This document shows, in pieces, positions 4,430 through 12,005 of a DNA stretch of 12,928 bases. Both the position numbers and the translations under genes were made by a program. How positions within the stretch are numbered: position 1 is the first letter of the stretch; the number at the start of each line of letters is the position of its first letter. The notes below the pieces were generated by a model. That model was not told the origin of the DNA and did no database searches. It worked only from the letters and a program-made list of their open reading frames with translations. This DNA is from an uncultured Olegusella sp. (lineage in GTDB: Bacteria; Actinomycetota; Coriobacteriia; Coriobacteriales; Atopobiaceae): the NCBI RefSeq assembly GCF_947253395.1, contig NZ_CAMXYY010000042.1:1-12928 (forward strand). Direction: 5' to 3'.

Positions 4430-5257
4430 ATGGAAATTATACCTCAAGTATTTAGCAATTCAGAGTTTGGCGACATCCGCGTTATCAAGGGCGATGGCGG
4501 CGAACCGCTTTTTATTGCAAATGACATATGCAAGTTCTTTGGCGTCATGAATAAAAACCGAGTATTGCAACAGCTTGACGATGATGAAAAGGGGGGTACG
4601 CAAATTGAAACCCCTGGCGGCAAGCAAACAATGACGCACTTAACAGAAGCAGGGCTATACCACTTCTTATTTATTATTCAGCCTTCAAAAGCACGCGGAA
4701 TCCCCCAAGAGGAGATTGACGCTAAGTGCAGGCTTGTAAATCGCTATAAGCGCTGGGTGACACACGAAGTCCTACCCTCAATCCGTAAGCACGGTGCATA
4801 TGCCACCCCACAGACGATTGAAAGCATTATCGCAGACCCGCGCAACGGGATTAAATTGCTTGAAGCGCTAGCAGCAGAGCAGGATAAGAACAAAGCTTTG
4901 CAAGCAGAAAACGCCGCTATGCAGCCTAAAGCTTTCTTTGCAGATGCAGTCACACAATCAAAAACATCTGTGCTTGTCGGCGTGCTCGCAAAGCTACTCA
5001 AGCAGAACGGATATGAAACAGGGCAAAACCGACTGTTTAAGACGCTATGCAATGACGGCTATCTAATCGGTACTAAAGGGCGCAACTATCACATGCCAAC
5101 ACAGCGTTCTGTAGAGATGGGCTTGTTTGAGGTTAAAGAGAGCACTCGTACGCATTCAGACGGTCATACCTCGATTGACCGAACAACCCTTGTAACAGGC
5201 AAAGGTCAAGTCTACTTTATCAACCGCTATTGTGAGCAGGTGATAACACATGCGTAA
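4430..5257 (+). CDS. Phage antirepressor, BRO-N plus KilAC domains
   Basis: This 275-residue protein belongs to the phage antirepressor family, whose members interfere with the prophage repressor or bind DNA to favour lytic growth. A BRO-N domain covers about 5-122 (FGDIRVIKGDGGEPLFIANDIC, then YKRWVTHEVLPSIRKHGAY). A helical linker (about 140-170, with LEALAAEQDKNKALQAENAAM) leads to a C-terminal KilAC/ANT domain (about 165-270, with FFADAVTQSKTSVLVGVLAKLLKQNG and RLFKTLCNDGYLI). I start at the ATG at 4430, nine bases after GAAAGGA. The longer upstream frame runs through the leader hairpin and inverted repeat and is unlikely. The gene overlaps the next by 8 bases and opens the long early operon. 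Regulation by the structured leader is possible. Confidence 0.93.
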   Translation: MEIIPQVFSNSEFGDIRVIKGDGGEPLFIANDICKFFGVMNKNRVLQQLDDDEKGGTQIETPGGKQTMTHLTEAGLYHFLFIIQPSKARGIPQEEIDAKCRLVNRYKRWVTHEVLPSIRKHGAYATPQTIESIIADPRNGIKLLEALAAEQDKNKALQAENAAMQPKAFFADAVTQSKTSVLVGVLAKLLKQNGYETGQNRLFKTLCNDGYLIGTKGRNYHMPTQRSVEMGLFEVKESTRTHSDGHTSIDRTTLVTGKGQVYFINRYCEQVITHA

Positions 5258-5471
5258 ACACATCCGCTATTACGAAACGCCACGTTATCACTATAAAACT
5301 GAGCGCGACAACACGGTTAGAACAGCTTTAATTATTGTCGTTGCAATACTTGCATTTGAGCTGTTGTATGACCTAACAGCGTGGCTTTATACAGGTATCG
5401 CCTTGGGCTTTAGTCACGCCTACCTACCATGGTACGCAAGCAGCGTTATGAGCCTAGTAGGTGTGCTATGA
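5250..5471 (+). CDS. Small membrane protein of unknown function
   Basis: The 73-residue protein has a basic, tyrosine-rich N-terminus (about 1-22). A clear membrane helix follows (about 24-43, TALIIVVAILAFELLYDL), and a second, more amphipathic hydrophobic stretch (about 46-73) ends at the C-terminus. It is probably a one- or two-span inner-membrane protein. The ATG overlaps the antirepressor stop by 8 bases, with AGGTG upstream, and its own stop overlaps the next start (ATGA). No family is recognised. Small membrane proteins in early phage operons can act in exclusion or host interference, but that is not shown here. Confidence 0.65.
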   Translation: MRKHIRYYETPRYHYKTERDNTVRTALIIVVAILAFELLYDLTAWLYTGIALGFSHAYLPWYASSVMSLVGVL

Positions 5472-5689
5472 GTGGCGACAAGATTAACGCCTACCCGCTT
5501 TATCTCACGCAGAAGGAAGCGGCAGCATACGCAGGCATAGGCGAACGTGCCATCGCTGAATTTGTAAACAGTCAAAATCCGCCCCCGCTACTAATCATAG
5601 GTACGCGCAAGTACATACAGCGCGATGGGCTATCTGACTATCTGAAAGAAAAACAAACATGGAGGTTTAAACATGAGCGTAAAAATTAA
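5468..5689 (+). CDS. Excisionase-like MerR/HTH_17 DNA-binding protein
   Basis: This 73-residue protein has the layout of small excisionase-type DNA-binding domains. A winged helix-turn-helix starts at LTQKEAAAYAGIGERAIAEF (about 13-32). A short wing (PPPLLIIGTRKYIQR) and the closing DGLSDYLKEKQTW follow. The Arg-Lys-Tyr-Ile wing and the start LTQKEAA are typical of Tn916-Xis/HTH_17 proteins. I start at the ATG at 5468, which overlaps the preceding stop, rather than 13 codons earlier inside that gene. It could be the excisionase that directs the integrase towards excision, which would suit an early gene. Other small HTH regulators look the same, so this role is probable but not certain. Confidence 0.75.
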   Translation: MSGDKINAYPLYLTQKEAAAYAGIGERAIAEFVNSQNPPPLLIIGTRKYIQRDGLSDYLKEKQTWRFKHERKN

Positions 5690-6980
5690 CTCACTAGAAC
5701 TTGAAAACATTAAGCGCGTGCAGGCTGTGCAGCTTGAGCCTACAAAAGATGGTCTAACCGTTATAGGCGGAAGAAACGGGCAAGGTAAAACCAGTGTGCT
5801 CGATGCTATCACATGGGCTTTGGGTGGCGGCAAGTATAAGCCAGACAATCCAAACCGCGAAGGCGCTAATACACCAGCAAAGCTTAAAGTAGAACTTGAT
5901 AACGGCATTATTGTTGAGCGCCAAGGTAAATCAGGTACTCTCCGCGTTACTGATGTTAACGGCGGAAAGGGTGGACAAGCGCTTCTCGACGCATTTATTA
6001 GCCAACTCGCACTTGATCTACCACGTTTTATGATGGGTTCAGATGCAGATAAAGCAACGGCGTTACTGCAAACACTGGGAATTGATGAGGAACTATCTAC
6101 CATAGACGAACAGATTCGCAGCACCTACCAAGATAGGCAGCTTGTGGGGCGAGATGCTAAATCCAAGCGTATGTACGCGGATAATTTGCCTTTTTATAAT
6201 GGCGTGCCACATGCACCAGTAGTCGTGTCGGATTTAGTGCATAAGCAACAAGCCATTTTGGAGCAAAATAGCAAGAATCAAAGCTACAGGATGCAAGCAG
6301 CAGAGCTTGACCGCCAAGCAAGACAGGCAGAGGACGCAAAGATTACCGCCGAACAGCAGATTTGCGAGATTAAAAATCAGCTTGAAAAAGCGCAAGCCTA
6401 CGCTGCACATGTAGCGGAACAGGCACAGAAAGCACGTGAGAACGCTAATTTGGCACTTAAACAGGCGCAAAGCCTAATCGACCAATCAACAGAGGAAATT
6501 GAAAACGAAATTGCTTCCGCTGAAATGACTAACAATCAAGTTCTAGCCAATAAAGCTAAGCAACAAGCTTTACAAGCAGCAGTTGACGCGGAGAACGAGT
6601 ATACCGAGCTAACAAATAAGCTCGAAACACTGCGTAAAAGCAGGATTGCACTACTTGATAATTCACCGCTGCCATTAGCTGACTTGTCAATCAACGATGA
6701 TGGAAAGCTTATCTATCGTGGGCAGACATGGGGAAGCATGAGCGGGTCTGAACAGCTCTGCGTAGCTACTGCAATTGTACGAGCAACTAAACCAGAGTGC
6801 GGATTTGTGCTAATTGATAAGCTAGAGCAGATGGACAGTCAAACTCTTAGCGAGTTTGGCGCGTGGGCTAAAAACCAAGGATTACAAGTTATCGGCACGC
6901 GCGTCGCGACGGATGATACATGCAACATCATTATTGAAGATGGGTGCGTAGCAGATAAGCCTGCAAGCCAGCAGATTTAG
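5673..6980 (+). CDS. SMC/Rad50-like AAA ATPase
   Basis: This 435-residue ATPase resembles the short RecF/Rad50/SMC-type proteins found beside phage recombination genes. The N-terminal half-domain carries Walker A GGRNGQGKTS (32-41, K39). The centre (about 187-325) is an Ala/Gln/Glu-rich antiparallel coiled coil without a CxxC zinc hook. The C-terminal half-domain has a signature-like SMSGSEQL (355-362) and a Walker B FVLIDKLEQMD (378-388), where K383 stands at the usual catalytic glutamate. GGAGG lies about 8 bases before the ATG, and the start overlaps the Xis-like gene by 17 bases. Upstream of rusA, yqaJ and recT it may help load, tether or resect DNA ends; that partnership is inferred from neighbours. 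Confidence 0.88.
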   Translation: MSVKINSLELENIKRVQAVQLEPTKDGLTVIGGRNGQGKTSVLDAITWALGGGKYKPDNPNREGANTPAKLKVELDNGIIVERQGKSGTLRVTDVNGGKGGQALLDAFISQLALDLPRFMMGSDADKATALLQTLGIDEELSTIDEQIRSTYQDRQLVGRDAKSKRMYADNLPFYNGVPHAPVVVSDLVHKQQAILEQNSKNQSYRMQAAELDRQARQAEDAKITAEQQICEIKNQLEKAQAYAAHVAEQAQKARENANLALKQAQSLIDQSTEEIENEIASAEMTNNQVLANKAKQQALQAAVDAENEYTELTNKLETLRKSRIALLDNSPLPLADLSINDDGKLIYRGQTWGSMSGSEQLCVATAIVRATKPECGFVLIDKLEQMDSQTLSEFGAWAKNQGLQVIGTRVATDDTCNIIIEDGCVADKPASQQI

Positions 6981-6990
6981 GTGATAAGCT

Positions 6991-7281
6991 ATGCAATCAC
7001 AGGAAGAAGTAGAACACATCTGCTACCAAGCAGAGTTAGACCGCGCAGAAAAGCACATGAACCAGCAGGAAGATGAGCCGAAAGAACACTATTGCGCGGC
7101 GTGCATGTGGTCAGTTTCATGCCACGGAATAAGAAGAGTGCCACAGCTTGTTTGTATGACGGCGGTCGAAGGCAGAATAATCAACGGGACTCTAGCAGGG
7201 TATCGCGGATGTGTATACGCAATGCCCATGAACACAACAGCAGAAGAAGAAGACTGTGACTTATGGGAGCCGTGGTGCTGA
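6991..7281 (+). CDS. Cysteine-rich small protein, possible zinc binder
   Basis: I do not recognise this 96-residue protein. An acidic N-terminal helix (about 1-32) is followed by a cysteine-rich part: C35 and C38 (YCAACMW), C44 (VSCHG), C55, C74, C89 and C96. The CxxC followed by spaced cysteines suggests a small zinc-stabilised fold. The ATG has TAGGTGAT upstream, and the stop TGA overlaps the next ATG (TGATG). It lies between the ATPase and the RusA gene in the recombination cluster, so an accessory role in DNA metabolism is possible, but nothing in the sequence proves it. Confidence 0.65.
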   Translation: MQSQEEVEHICYQAELDRAEKHMNQQEDEPKEHYCAACMWSVSCHGIRRVPQLVCMTAVEGRIINGTLAGYRGCVYAMPMNTTAEEEDCDLWEPWC

Positions 7282-7505
7282 TGCTGCCTAAGAGCAGCTA
7301 CAACAGCTATGACGAGTACCTTAAAGACGGCAATCCACCTATTCCAAGCTACGAAAAATATAGAACCAAAAACGTATCGGCGACAGGAACGAAACACATT
7401 GTCGCCGATATTTGGTGCGCCCACGACCAAGCGCATGAAATTGCTGTCGAAGTTAATCGTCTTTTAGCTAAATACAACACAAAACCAAGATGGAGGGAGG
7501 TTTAG
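7281..7505 (+). CDS. Small early phage protein, unknown
   Basis: The 74-residue product starts MLPKSSYNSYDEYLKDG and has a tyrosine-rich N-terminal half, a short beta-like middle (TGTKHIVADIWC) and a probable C-terminal helix (HDQAHEIAVEVNRLLAKY). I choose the ATG at 7281 because it overlaps the preceding stop, as most starts here do, and GGAG lies upstream. A start six codons earlier is possible but poorly supported. Its stop TAG overlaps the GTG start of the resolvase gene. No family is recognised. Confidence 0.6.
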   Translation: MLPKSSYNSYDEYLKDGNPPIPSYEKYRTKNVSATGTKHIVADIWCAHDQAHEIAVEVNRLLAKYNTKPRWREV

Positions 7506-7993
7506 TGGGAGTTTTGAGCTTTGAGCCGTCTATCACGTTTGAAGTACCGTTTGTTTTCCCACTTAAAAGGTCGAGGTGGACTCCAAAACCATATCCACAT
7601 GAGTACGACCCACCAAGCAATCGCAAATACAAAAAGCTCATTGCAGCGGCATATCGTAACAAGTGTAAAGAGCTGGGCATTTACGAAAAAGTGCCGAAAC
7701 CGAACGAAGTCTTTTTGTATATCACCATTTACAGCCCACTACCAAAAAGCAGACCTAAGCGCATTGAATCAGAGCCGTTTACCGTTGGTTTTGACGGTGA
7801 TAACTGCTTAAAAGGCGTTGCGGACGCGCTTAATAACGTTGCATGGGATGACGATACGCAAGTGACTGTTTGGTATGCACGAAAAGCACCGAGAACACGC
7901 GATATAGAAGAAAAAACAGTAATCGAAATTGCCAGCCCTTATCGATGGGCTGCGGAAAGGGGAATAAGTGTCTCAAGCACAAGCCGCCTATAA
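7505..7993 (+). CDS. rusA: RusA-like Holliday junction resolvase
   Basis: This 162-residue enzyme belongs to the RusA family, which cuts four-way DNA junctions in recombination and replication intermediates. The diagnostic stretch is FDGDNCLKGVADALNN (96-111), followed by WDDDTQV (114-120). The likely metal-binding acids are D97, D99 and the Asp run at 115-117, with K103 equivalent to the catalytic lysine. The N-terminal beta-strands and the NRKYKKLI helix region also fit. I place the start at GTG 7505, since GGAGGGAGG ends four bases before it; an ATG 15 bases earlier would lie before the ribosome-binding site. The gene shares 26 bases with the exonuclease gene. It would resolve junctions made by the neighbouring YqaJ/RecT pair. 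Confidence 0.9.
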   Translation: MGVLSFEPSITFEVPFVFPLKRSRWTPKPYPHEYDPPSNRKYKKLIAAAYRNKCKELGIYEKVPKPNEVFLYITIYSPLPKSRPKRIESEPFTVGFDGDNCLKGVADALNNVAWDDDTQVTVWYARKAPRTRDIEEKTVIEIASPYRWAAERGISVSSTSRL

Positions 7994-8963
7994 AACATGG
8001 AAGAAGTACGGTTTTGACGTTGATTTTAGTGCTGTTAAGTGTGAAACAGAGCAGGATTGGCACGACCTGCGAGCTAAAGGCATCGGCGGAAGTGATGTTG
8101 CTGCAATTATGGGCATCTCACCATGGTCAACACCGTTGCAGGTGTGGCTACAAAAAACGGGGCGTGAGCAGCCACAAGACCTATCAGACAATGAATTTGT
8201 TTACTGGGGAACCGTGCTAGAGGAAAAAGTAGCGGATAAATTCGCCGACGAGCACCCCGATATGACAATTAAGCAGGTAAAAGCAACGCTTATTGACCGC
8301 CTACAGCCATATATGCACGCAAACCTCGACCGCATGGTAATACAGGCGGACGACACGCCAGCAGTACTTGAAATTAAGACTGCAAGCGCAAGAAAGACGG
8401 ATGAATGGGAGGAAGGCGTTCCCGCCTACTATCTCACGCAAGTAACCGCCTATCTCGCCATTACAGGCTGGAAACGCGCCTATGTTGCGTGTCTTGTCGG
8501 TGGAAATCATTACGTAGAGCACATAGTAGAGCGTGATGAAGAGGACGTTTTAGCAGTACGTACCGCTTGCGAAAAGTTCTGGGAAGGCTTTGTTAAAGCC
8601 GACATTATGCCTGAAATTACGAGCAGTGACCAACAAGCCTATGCAGAGCTAACCACGCCTAATTCTGGGGACTTTATTACTCCAAGTGATAAAGATACCG
8701 CGGATGCAGCAATCGATGCTTATTTGAGTGCTTGTAGCGTCTTAAAAGCGGCTGAACACCAGAAGAAGGAAGCTGCAACAACGCTCATGTCAATCATTGG
8801 CAGCAGTAAAGGAATCATAACTGATATTGCACGTGTCACATGGATCAGAAGTACCAGCTCAAAGCTTGACCAGAAGCGCTTAGAAGCAGAGCACCCCGAA
8901 TTAGTAAAGCAATACCAGCAGTCATATGTACGCAATGGCGGAATTAGAGTAAAGGAGTTTTAA
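7968..8963 (+). CDS. YqaJ-family phage recombination exonuclease
   Basis: This 331-residue nuclease is the exonuclease partner of RecT in Red-like recombination and would resect double-stranded ends to give single strands. The YqaJ signature is clear: WHDLRAKGIGGSDVAAIMGISPW (31-53), GTVLEEKVADKF (81-92), HANLDRM (117-123), LEIKTAS (134-140) and YLTQVTAYL (155-163). The catalytic PD-(D/E)xK set is probably E85 or E86, D121, E135 and K137. The C-terminal region (about 230-331) is helical and may contact RecT. The start is GTG 7968 with AAAGGGG upstream, inside the end of the resolvase gene. The stop overlaps the recT ATG. Confidence 0.92.
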   Translation: MSQAQAAYKTWKKYGFDVDFSAVKCETEQDWHDLRAKGIGGSDVAAIMGISPWSTPLQVWLQKTGREQPQDLSDNEFVYWGTVLEEKVADKFADEHPDMTIKQVKATLIDRLQPYMHANLDRMVIQADDTPAVLEIKTASARKTDEWEEGVPAYYLTQVTAYLAITGWKRAYVACLVGGNHYVEHIVERDEEDVLAVRTACEKFWEGFVKADIMPEITSSDQQAYAELTTPNSGDFITPSDKDTADAAIDAYLSACSVLKAAEHQKKEAATTLMSIIGSSKGIITDIARVTWIRSTSSKLDQKRLEAEHPELVKQYQQSYVRNGGIRVKEF

Positions 8964-9844
8964 TGGGACAGTTAGCACAGGTAGCACAAAACAACCAGCT
9001 TACACACGCTCGACCCGATGACAACATCAGGCGTTTGTTGGCGAACAACTGGGACAAGATTTCAGCAGTCATGCCTAAGCATATGAGCAGTGAGCGCCTA
9101 TTTCAGCTTGCCGTATCGTCAATTAACCAAACGCCAAAGCTTGCAGAATGTGATGCAATGAGCCTTTGTTCGTGCGTCATGAAATGCAGCGCTTTAGGTC
9201 TTGAGCCATCAGCAGTTGACGGCTTGGGCATGGCATACGTTTTGCCCTACCGCAACCATGGGAAGATGCAAGCACAGTTTATTTTGGGCTACAAAGGCAT
9301 CATTGAGCTTTGCCGCCGTTCTGGCCAGCTTAAAAGCATCCACGCACAGGCAGTCTATGAGGGTGACGAATACACGCACTGGGAAGATGAAGGAGGTCAG
9401 CACTTTAAGTTTGTCGCCAATAAAGATGCTGAGCACACAGAAAGCAAGCTTACAGACGTTTACATGTGCGCACAGCTTATGGGTGGCGGTTTTGTCTTTG
9501 AGACAATGACCAAAAAAGAGGTTGACGCTATTCGCAAGCGTTCTAAAGCTGCAAGCTCTGGTTTTAGTCCATGGAGCACTGATTATGAAGCAATGGCGCT
9601 CAAAACCGTCATTCGCCACGCAGCTAAATATCTGCCCGTATCGGTGGAAGCAAAAACCGCCGTTGCAGAAGACGAAAACACGCCAGATTACAGTGGAATT
9701 TTTAAGCCAGTCATTGTAGATGCAGATGGCGTGATTCAGGAGCCACAAGAAGCCGCTGTAGCCGCCGAAACCCCTTATATCAGTCACGAATCCAAAGATG
9801 TTCCAGAAGAAGCAGAACTGTACGAAACAGACCAAGAATTCTAA
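8963..9844 (+). CDS. recT: RecT-family single-strand annealing protein
   Basis: This 293-residue protein pairs complementary single strands behind the YqaJ exonuclease. The conserved core covers about 60-225: MKCSALGLEP, MAYVLPYRNHGKMQAQFILGYKGIIELCRRSG, IHAQAVYEGDEY, and MALKTVIRHAAKYLP near its end, all standard RecT wording. The tail (about 236-293) is acidic and disordered, ending ETDQEF, which recalls the acidic tip of SSB. AAAGGAG precedes the ATG, which overlaps the exonuclease stop. A 64-base gap without a gene follows before the IHF-like gene. Length and domain order are normal for the family. Confidence 0.95.
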   Translation: MGQLAQVAQNNQLTHARPDDNIRRLLANNWDKISAVMPKHMSSERLFQLAVSSINQTPKLAECDAMSLCSCVMKCSALGLEPSAVDGLGMAYVLPYRNHGKMQAQFILGYKGIIELCRRSGQLKSIHAQAVYEGDEYTHWEDEGGQHFKFVANKDAEHTESKLTDVYMCAQLMGGGFVFETMTKKEVDAIRKRSKAASSGFSPWSTDYEAMALKTVIRHAAKYLPVSVEAKTAVAEDENTPDYSGIFKPVIVDADGVIQEPQEAAVAAETPYISHESKDVPEEAELYETDQEF

Positions 9845-9908
9845 TCATTTTTTATGTAATTAGGCATGTATAGAAATGTGCCAAATATACGACTGTAAGG
9901 AGTCAAAA

Positions 9909-10223
9909 ATGAGCCTTCCAACACTTACTGATGAGCAACGCCGAGAAGCCATGAAAAAGGCAGTTGCAGCCCGACAAGAACGCGCGGAGCTACTGAAAAG
10001 CATTAAAGCAGGTAAAACCACAATCAAAGACGTTTTTGAGATGGCAGATAGTGGCTCAAAAATTGCCAAGCGTATGAAGGTTTACCAGCTACTACAGGCG
10101 TTGCCTAACTGGGGAAAAGCTAAAACTAGCAAGTGGATGGATGACAACTGCATCAAGGGCATGAAGCGCATTGGTGGCTTAGGCAAGAACCAGCGTGAGA
10201 ATCTCTTGAAAATTGGTGAGTAG
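9909..10223 (+). CDS. Actinobacterial integration host factor homologue (mIHF/sIHF-like)
   Basis: This 104-residue DNA-binding protein is unmistakably of the mIHF/sIHF type, a nucleoid protein of actinobacteria first known as the host factor for L5 phage integration. It has the family's opening LPTLTDEQRREAM with a following AARQERAELLKSIKAG helix, then RMKVYQLLQALPNWGKAKTSKWMDD (56-80), the helix-turn-helix-like DNA contact region, and RIGGLGKNQRENLL (88-101) near the end. The start is the ATG at 9909 with AAGGAG eight bases upstream. Here it is phage-borne, between recT and ssb, which is unusual for a chromosomal housekeeping gene. It could assist the integrase, shape replication DNA or compete with the host protein. 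Confidence 0.9.
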   Translation: MSLPTLTDEQRREAMKKAVAARQERAELLKSIKAGKTTIKDVFEMADSGSKIAKRMKVYQLLQALPNWGKAKTSKWMDDNCIKGMKRIGGLGKNQRENLLKIGE

Positions 10224-10224
10224 C

Positions 10225-10722
10225 ATGAGCGACATCAACACCGTGGTGCTCACAGGAAATCTCACACGCGACCCTGAACTAAAGGCAGCGCAAAGCGGCG
10301 CGTCAGTGCTCAAGTTTAGCATTGCAAGCAACAGGAGCGTTAAACAGCAGAACGGTAGCTACAGTGACGTGCCAAACTTCATCGACTGCACCATCTTTGG
10401 AGCGCGAGCACAGTCACTATCAAGCATCCTTGCCAAAGGCATGAAAGTGACCATTGAAGGCGAGTTGCGCTATTCGTCTTGGACGGACAAAGACGGAAAT
10501 AAGCGCTCAAAGCTTGAAGTTGTGGCACACAACATCGTATTGCCACCACGAAAAAGCCAGCCTGCATCCGCCCAACCATACGCGCAGAGCAAGCCAGCCC
10601 CAGCACAGCAGACGCAAACATACCAACAGGAACAAATGCCCACTTATGCATCTGCTGCTGCCTATAACGCGCCACAGCAAGCACCAGCACCAGACGTATA
10701 TGACGAGGATATCCCATTTTAG
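10225..10722 (+). CDS. ssb: Single-stranded DNA-binding protein
   Basis: This 165-residue SSB coats single-stranded DNA in replication and recombination. The OB fold covers about 4-108 (INTVVLTGNLTRDPELK, FSIASNRSVK, FIDCTIFGARAQSL, LAKGMKVTIEGEL). A long Gln/Pro/Ala-rich linker (about 111-158) ends in the acidic tip DEDIPF (160-165), the standard docking site for SSB partners. The ATG at 10225 follows GGTGAG, one base after the stop of the IHF-like gene. Length and tail are normal. It sits behind recT, so the two probably work together on single strands. Confidence 0.97.
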   Translation: MSDINTVVLTGNLTRDPELKAAQSGASVLKFSIASNRSVKQQNGSYSDVPNFIDCTIFGARAQSLSSILAKGMKVTIEGELRYSSWTDKDGNKRSKLEVVAHNIVLPPRKSQPASAQPYAQSKPAPAQQTQTYQQEQMPTYASAAAYNAPQQAPAPDVYDEDIPF

Positions 10723-10733
10723 TGAGGTAGAGC

Positions 10734-11159
10734 ATGGACAAGAACATCATTGGACTCAACATTGACGAGTCAATCATTAAAAGCGCAGTAGTTGAGACTA
10801 CTAAAGCGGCAATTTTAGCAAGCATGAGCGATAACGGACTTGCAGAGCAGCTGGTACATGAGGTGCTAAGTATCAAGGTCGATAAGGACGGCAAGATAGC
10901 AACAAGCTCGTGGGGGCGCGAAAGCGGCATAACGTACCTCGAGTACATTGTTAAAAAGGCCATCCAAGATGAAGCAAAATCTGCACTTAAAGAAGCCCTC
11001 GAGGAAAATCGCCCAGCGCTTAAGGAGGCGATTAAGCGCGAACTTGAAAAGGATAGCACACGTAATGAAATGATAAACAATTTTATGAGCTCGATGATAG
11101 AAACCATCTCGTATGGCTACTGCACGACCGTAAATGTTCAATTTGAGGAGCAAAAATGA
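10734..11159 (+). CDS. Helical early phage protein, unknown
   Basis: I do not recognise this 141-residue protein. A short N-terminal part (about 1-50) carries IGLNIDESIIKSAVVETTKAAI. A long charged helix from about 68 to 126 has repeated wording (AKSALKEALEENRPALKEAIKRELEKD), probably a coiled coil. The C-terminus is short and ends FEEQK. A GAGG site stands 7 bases before the ATG, and the stop overlaps the next start. It lies between ssb and two genes that look related to proteins I recall from Coriobacteriia phages, so a role in replication or host takeover is possible only by association. Confidence 0.7.
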   Translation: MDKNIIGLNIDESIIKSAVVETTKAAILASMSDNGLAEQLVHEVLSIKVDKDGKIATSSWGRESGITYLEYIVKKAIQDEAKSALKEALEENRPALKEAIKRELEKDSTRNEMINNFMSSMIETISYGYCTTVNVQFEEQK

Positions 11160-11680
11160 CACCAAAAATCACACCTAAGCAATTGCGCAAATACGCGGAT
11201 ATGTATGAAAATAACCCATCATACGACCGAGCTCGCATCATGGAAGATATTGGAATCAAAGCCAAAGCAGACGGCGAGGAGTATCTATACCCTACGAGCG
11301 CCATCCTTGAAGCTATCGCCGACAGCATTGAGCGGCACTATGTCGAGCTGCCGACTGACAAAGACGGCAAGCAAATCTATATCAACTCTACTGTCTACGA
11401 TAAAGACGGCAATATCTACCATGTGCAGGGATTATCAAGCGGTAAATTCAACTTGATGCTCTCAAAGTCTAACGAGGGCAAAGAGCTTGCAAAGCTGTAT
11501 CGCTCAAGCGATTTCACCATAACCAAGCCAGATAGCTGGGAGTGCATTATCCAAGATGCCTTTAATACGGGCATGGATTTTATCGCCGAAGACGGCGAAG
11601 AGCTAATGCTAAAACATGGCTGCTCAAAAGATGAGCTCGTTGCTCGTTGCCGCAAATTGGCAGGTGAGGCAAATGAGTAA
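11156..11680 (+). CDS. Early phage protein, probable Coriobacteriia-phage family, unknown
   Basis: The 174-residue protein has an N-terminal helical part (about 5-62: LRKYADMYENNP, then ILEAIADSIERHY). A beta-rich middle follows (about 63-118: LPTDKDGKQIYINSTVYDKDGNIYHVQGL), and a C-terminal stretch has PDSWECIIQDAF and KDELVARCRKLAG. I recall proteins with this order from Coriobacteriia phages and prophages, but no function. GAGGAG lies 6 bases before the ATG, which overlaps the preceding stop. The helical start resembles that of the next gene (LRKNADAHK, ADLID), so they may share an ancestral domain. No catalytic motif is visible. Confidence 0.7.
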   Translation: MTPKITPKQLRKYADMYENNPSYDRARIMEDIGIKAKADGEEYLYPTSAILEAIADSIERHYVELPTDKDGKQIYINSTVYDKDGNIYHVQGLSSGKFNLMLSKSNEGKELAKLYRSSDFTITKPDSWECIIQDAFNTGMDFIAEDGEELMLKHGCSKDELVARCRKLAGEANE

Positions 11681-12005
11681 GCCTACAGATGCAGAGCGTA
11701 AAGAGGTAGCCGAAAACCTGCGCAAGAACGCCGACGCTCACAAAGACATGCCGTTGCTATTAAACGTGGCGTTTGCGGCATTTGGTGATGATGCCCGCGA
11801 CCTCATGGAAGAGACGGTTACATCTCAAATGGCAGCGCACAGACTAGCCGATCTGATAGACCCTGTGTGCGAACCCGTAGTTGAGCTAGAGGATGATTAT
11901 TTCACCCTAAAAAGTGTCAAATGCTCAGCTTGCGGCGAGGACATGCCGCTTGAGTGCCGATATTGCCCCAATTGCGGAGCTAGGGTGGTGAGCTGCAATG
12001 ACTAG
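11673..12005 (+). CDS. Zinc-ribbon protein, unknown
   Basis: The 110-residue protein has a helical N-terminal part (about 4-64, with VAENLRKNADAHKD and AAHRLADLIDPVCEP) and a C-terminal zinc ribbon: C84-x2-C87, then C98-x2-C101, with an extra C95. The ribbon would bind one zinc and could mediate nucleic-acid or protein contacts. I start at the ATG at 11673 because GGTGAGG lies 3 bases before it; the longer frame starts deep inside the preceding gene. It overlaps the preceding gene by 8 bases and the Lar-like gene by 8 bases. Function is unknown. Confidence 0.7.
   Translation: MSKPTDAERKEVAENLRKNADAHKDMPLLLNVAFAAFGDDARDLMEETVTSQMAAHRLADLIDPVCEPVVELEDDYFTLKSVKCSACGEDMPLECRYCPNCGARVVSCND

Noticed and set aside
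9209..9835. Long minus-strand open frame (208 codons) within recT
   Set aside because: recT on the plus strand is certain; the antisense frame is Phe/Cys-rich shadow sequence without motifs.
9863..9882. Small inverted repeat GGCA...TGCC in the gap before the IHF-like gene, with a TATAGA box in the loop
   Set aside because: The stem is only four bases and no adequate -35 box lies at the right distance. It may hold a weak promoter, but I cannot support it.
10379..11107. Long open frame on the minus strand across ssb and the next gene (242 codons)
   Set aside because: It runs antisense to two well-supported genes, has serine- and leucine-rich shadow composition and no recognisable domain.
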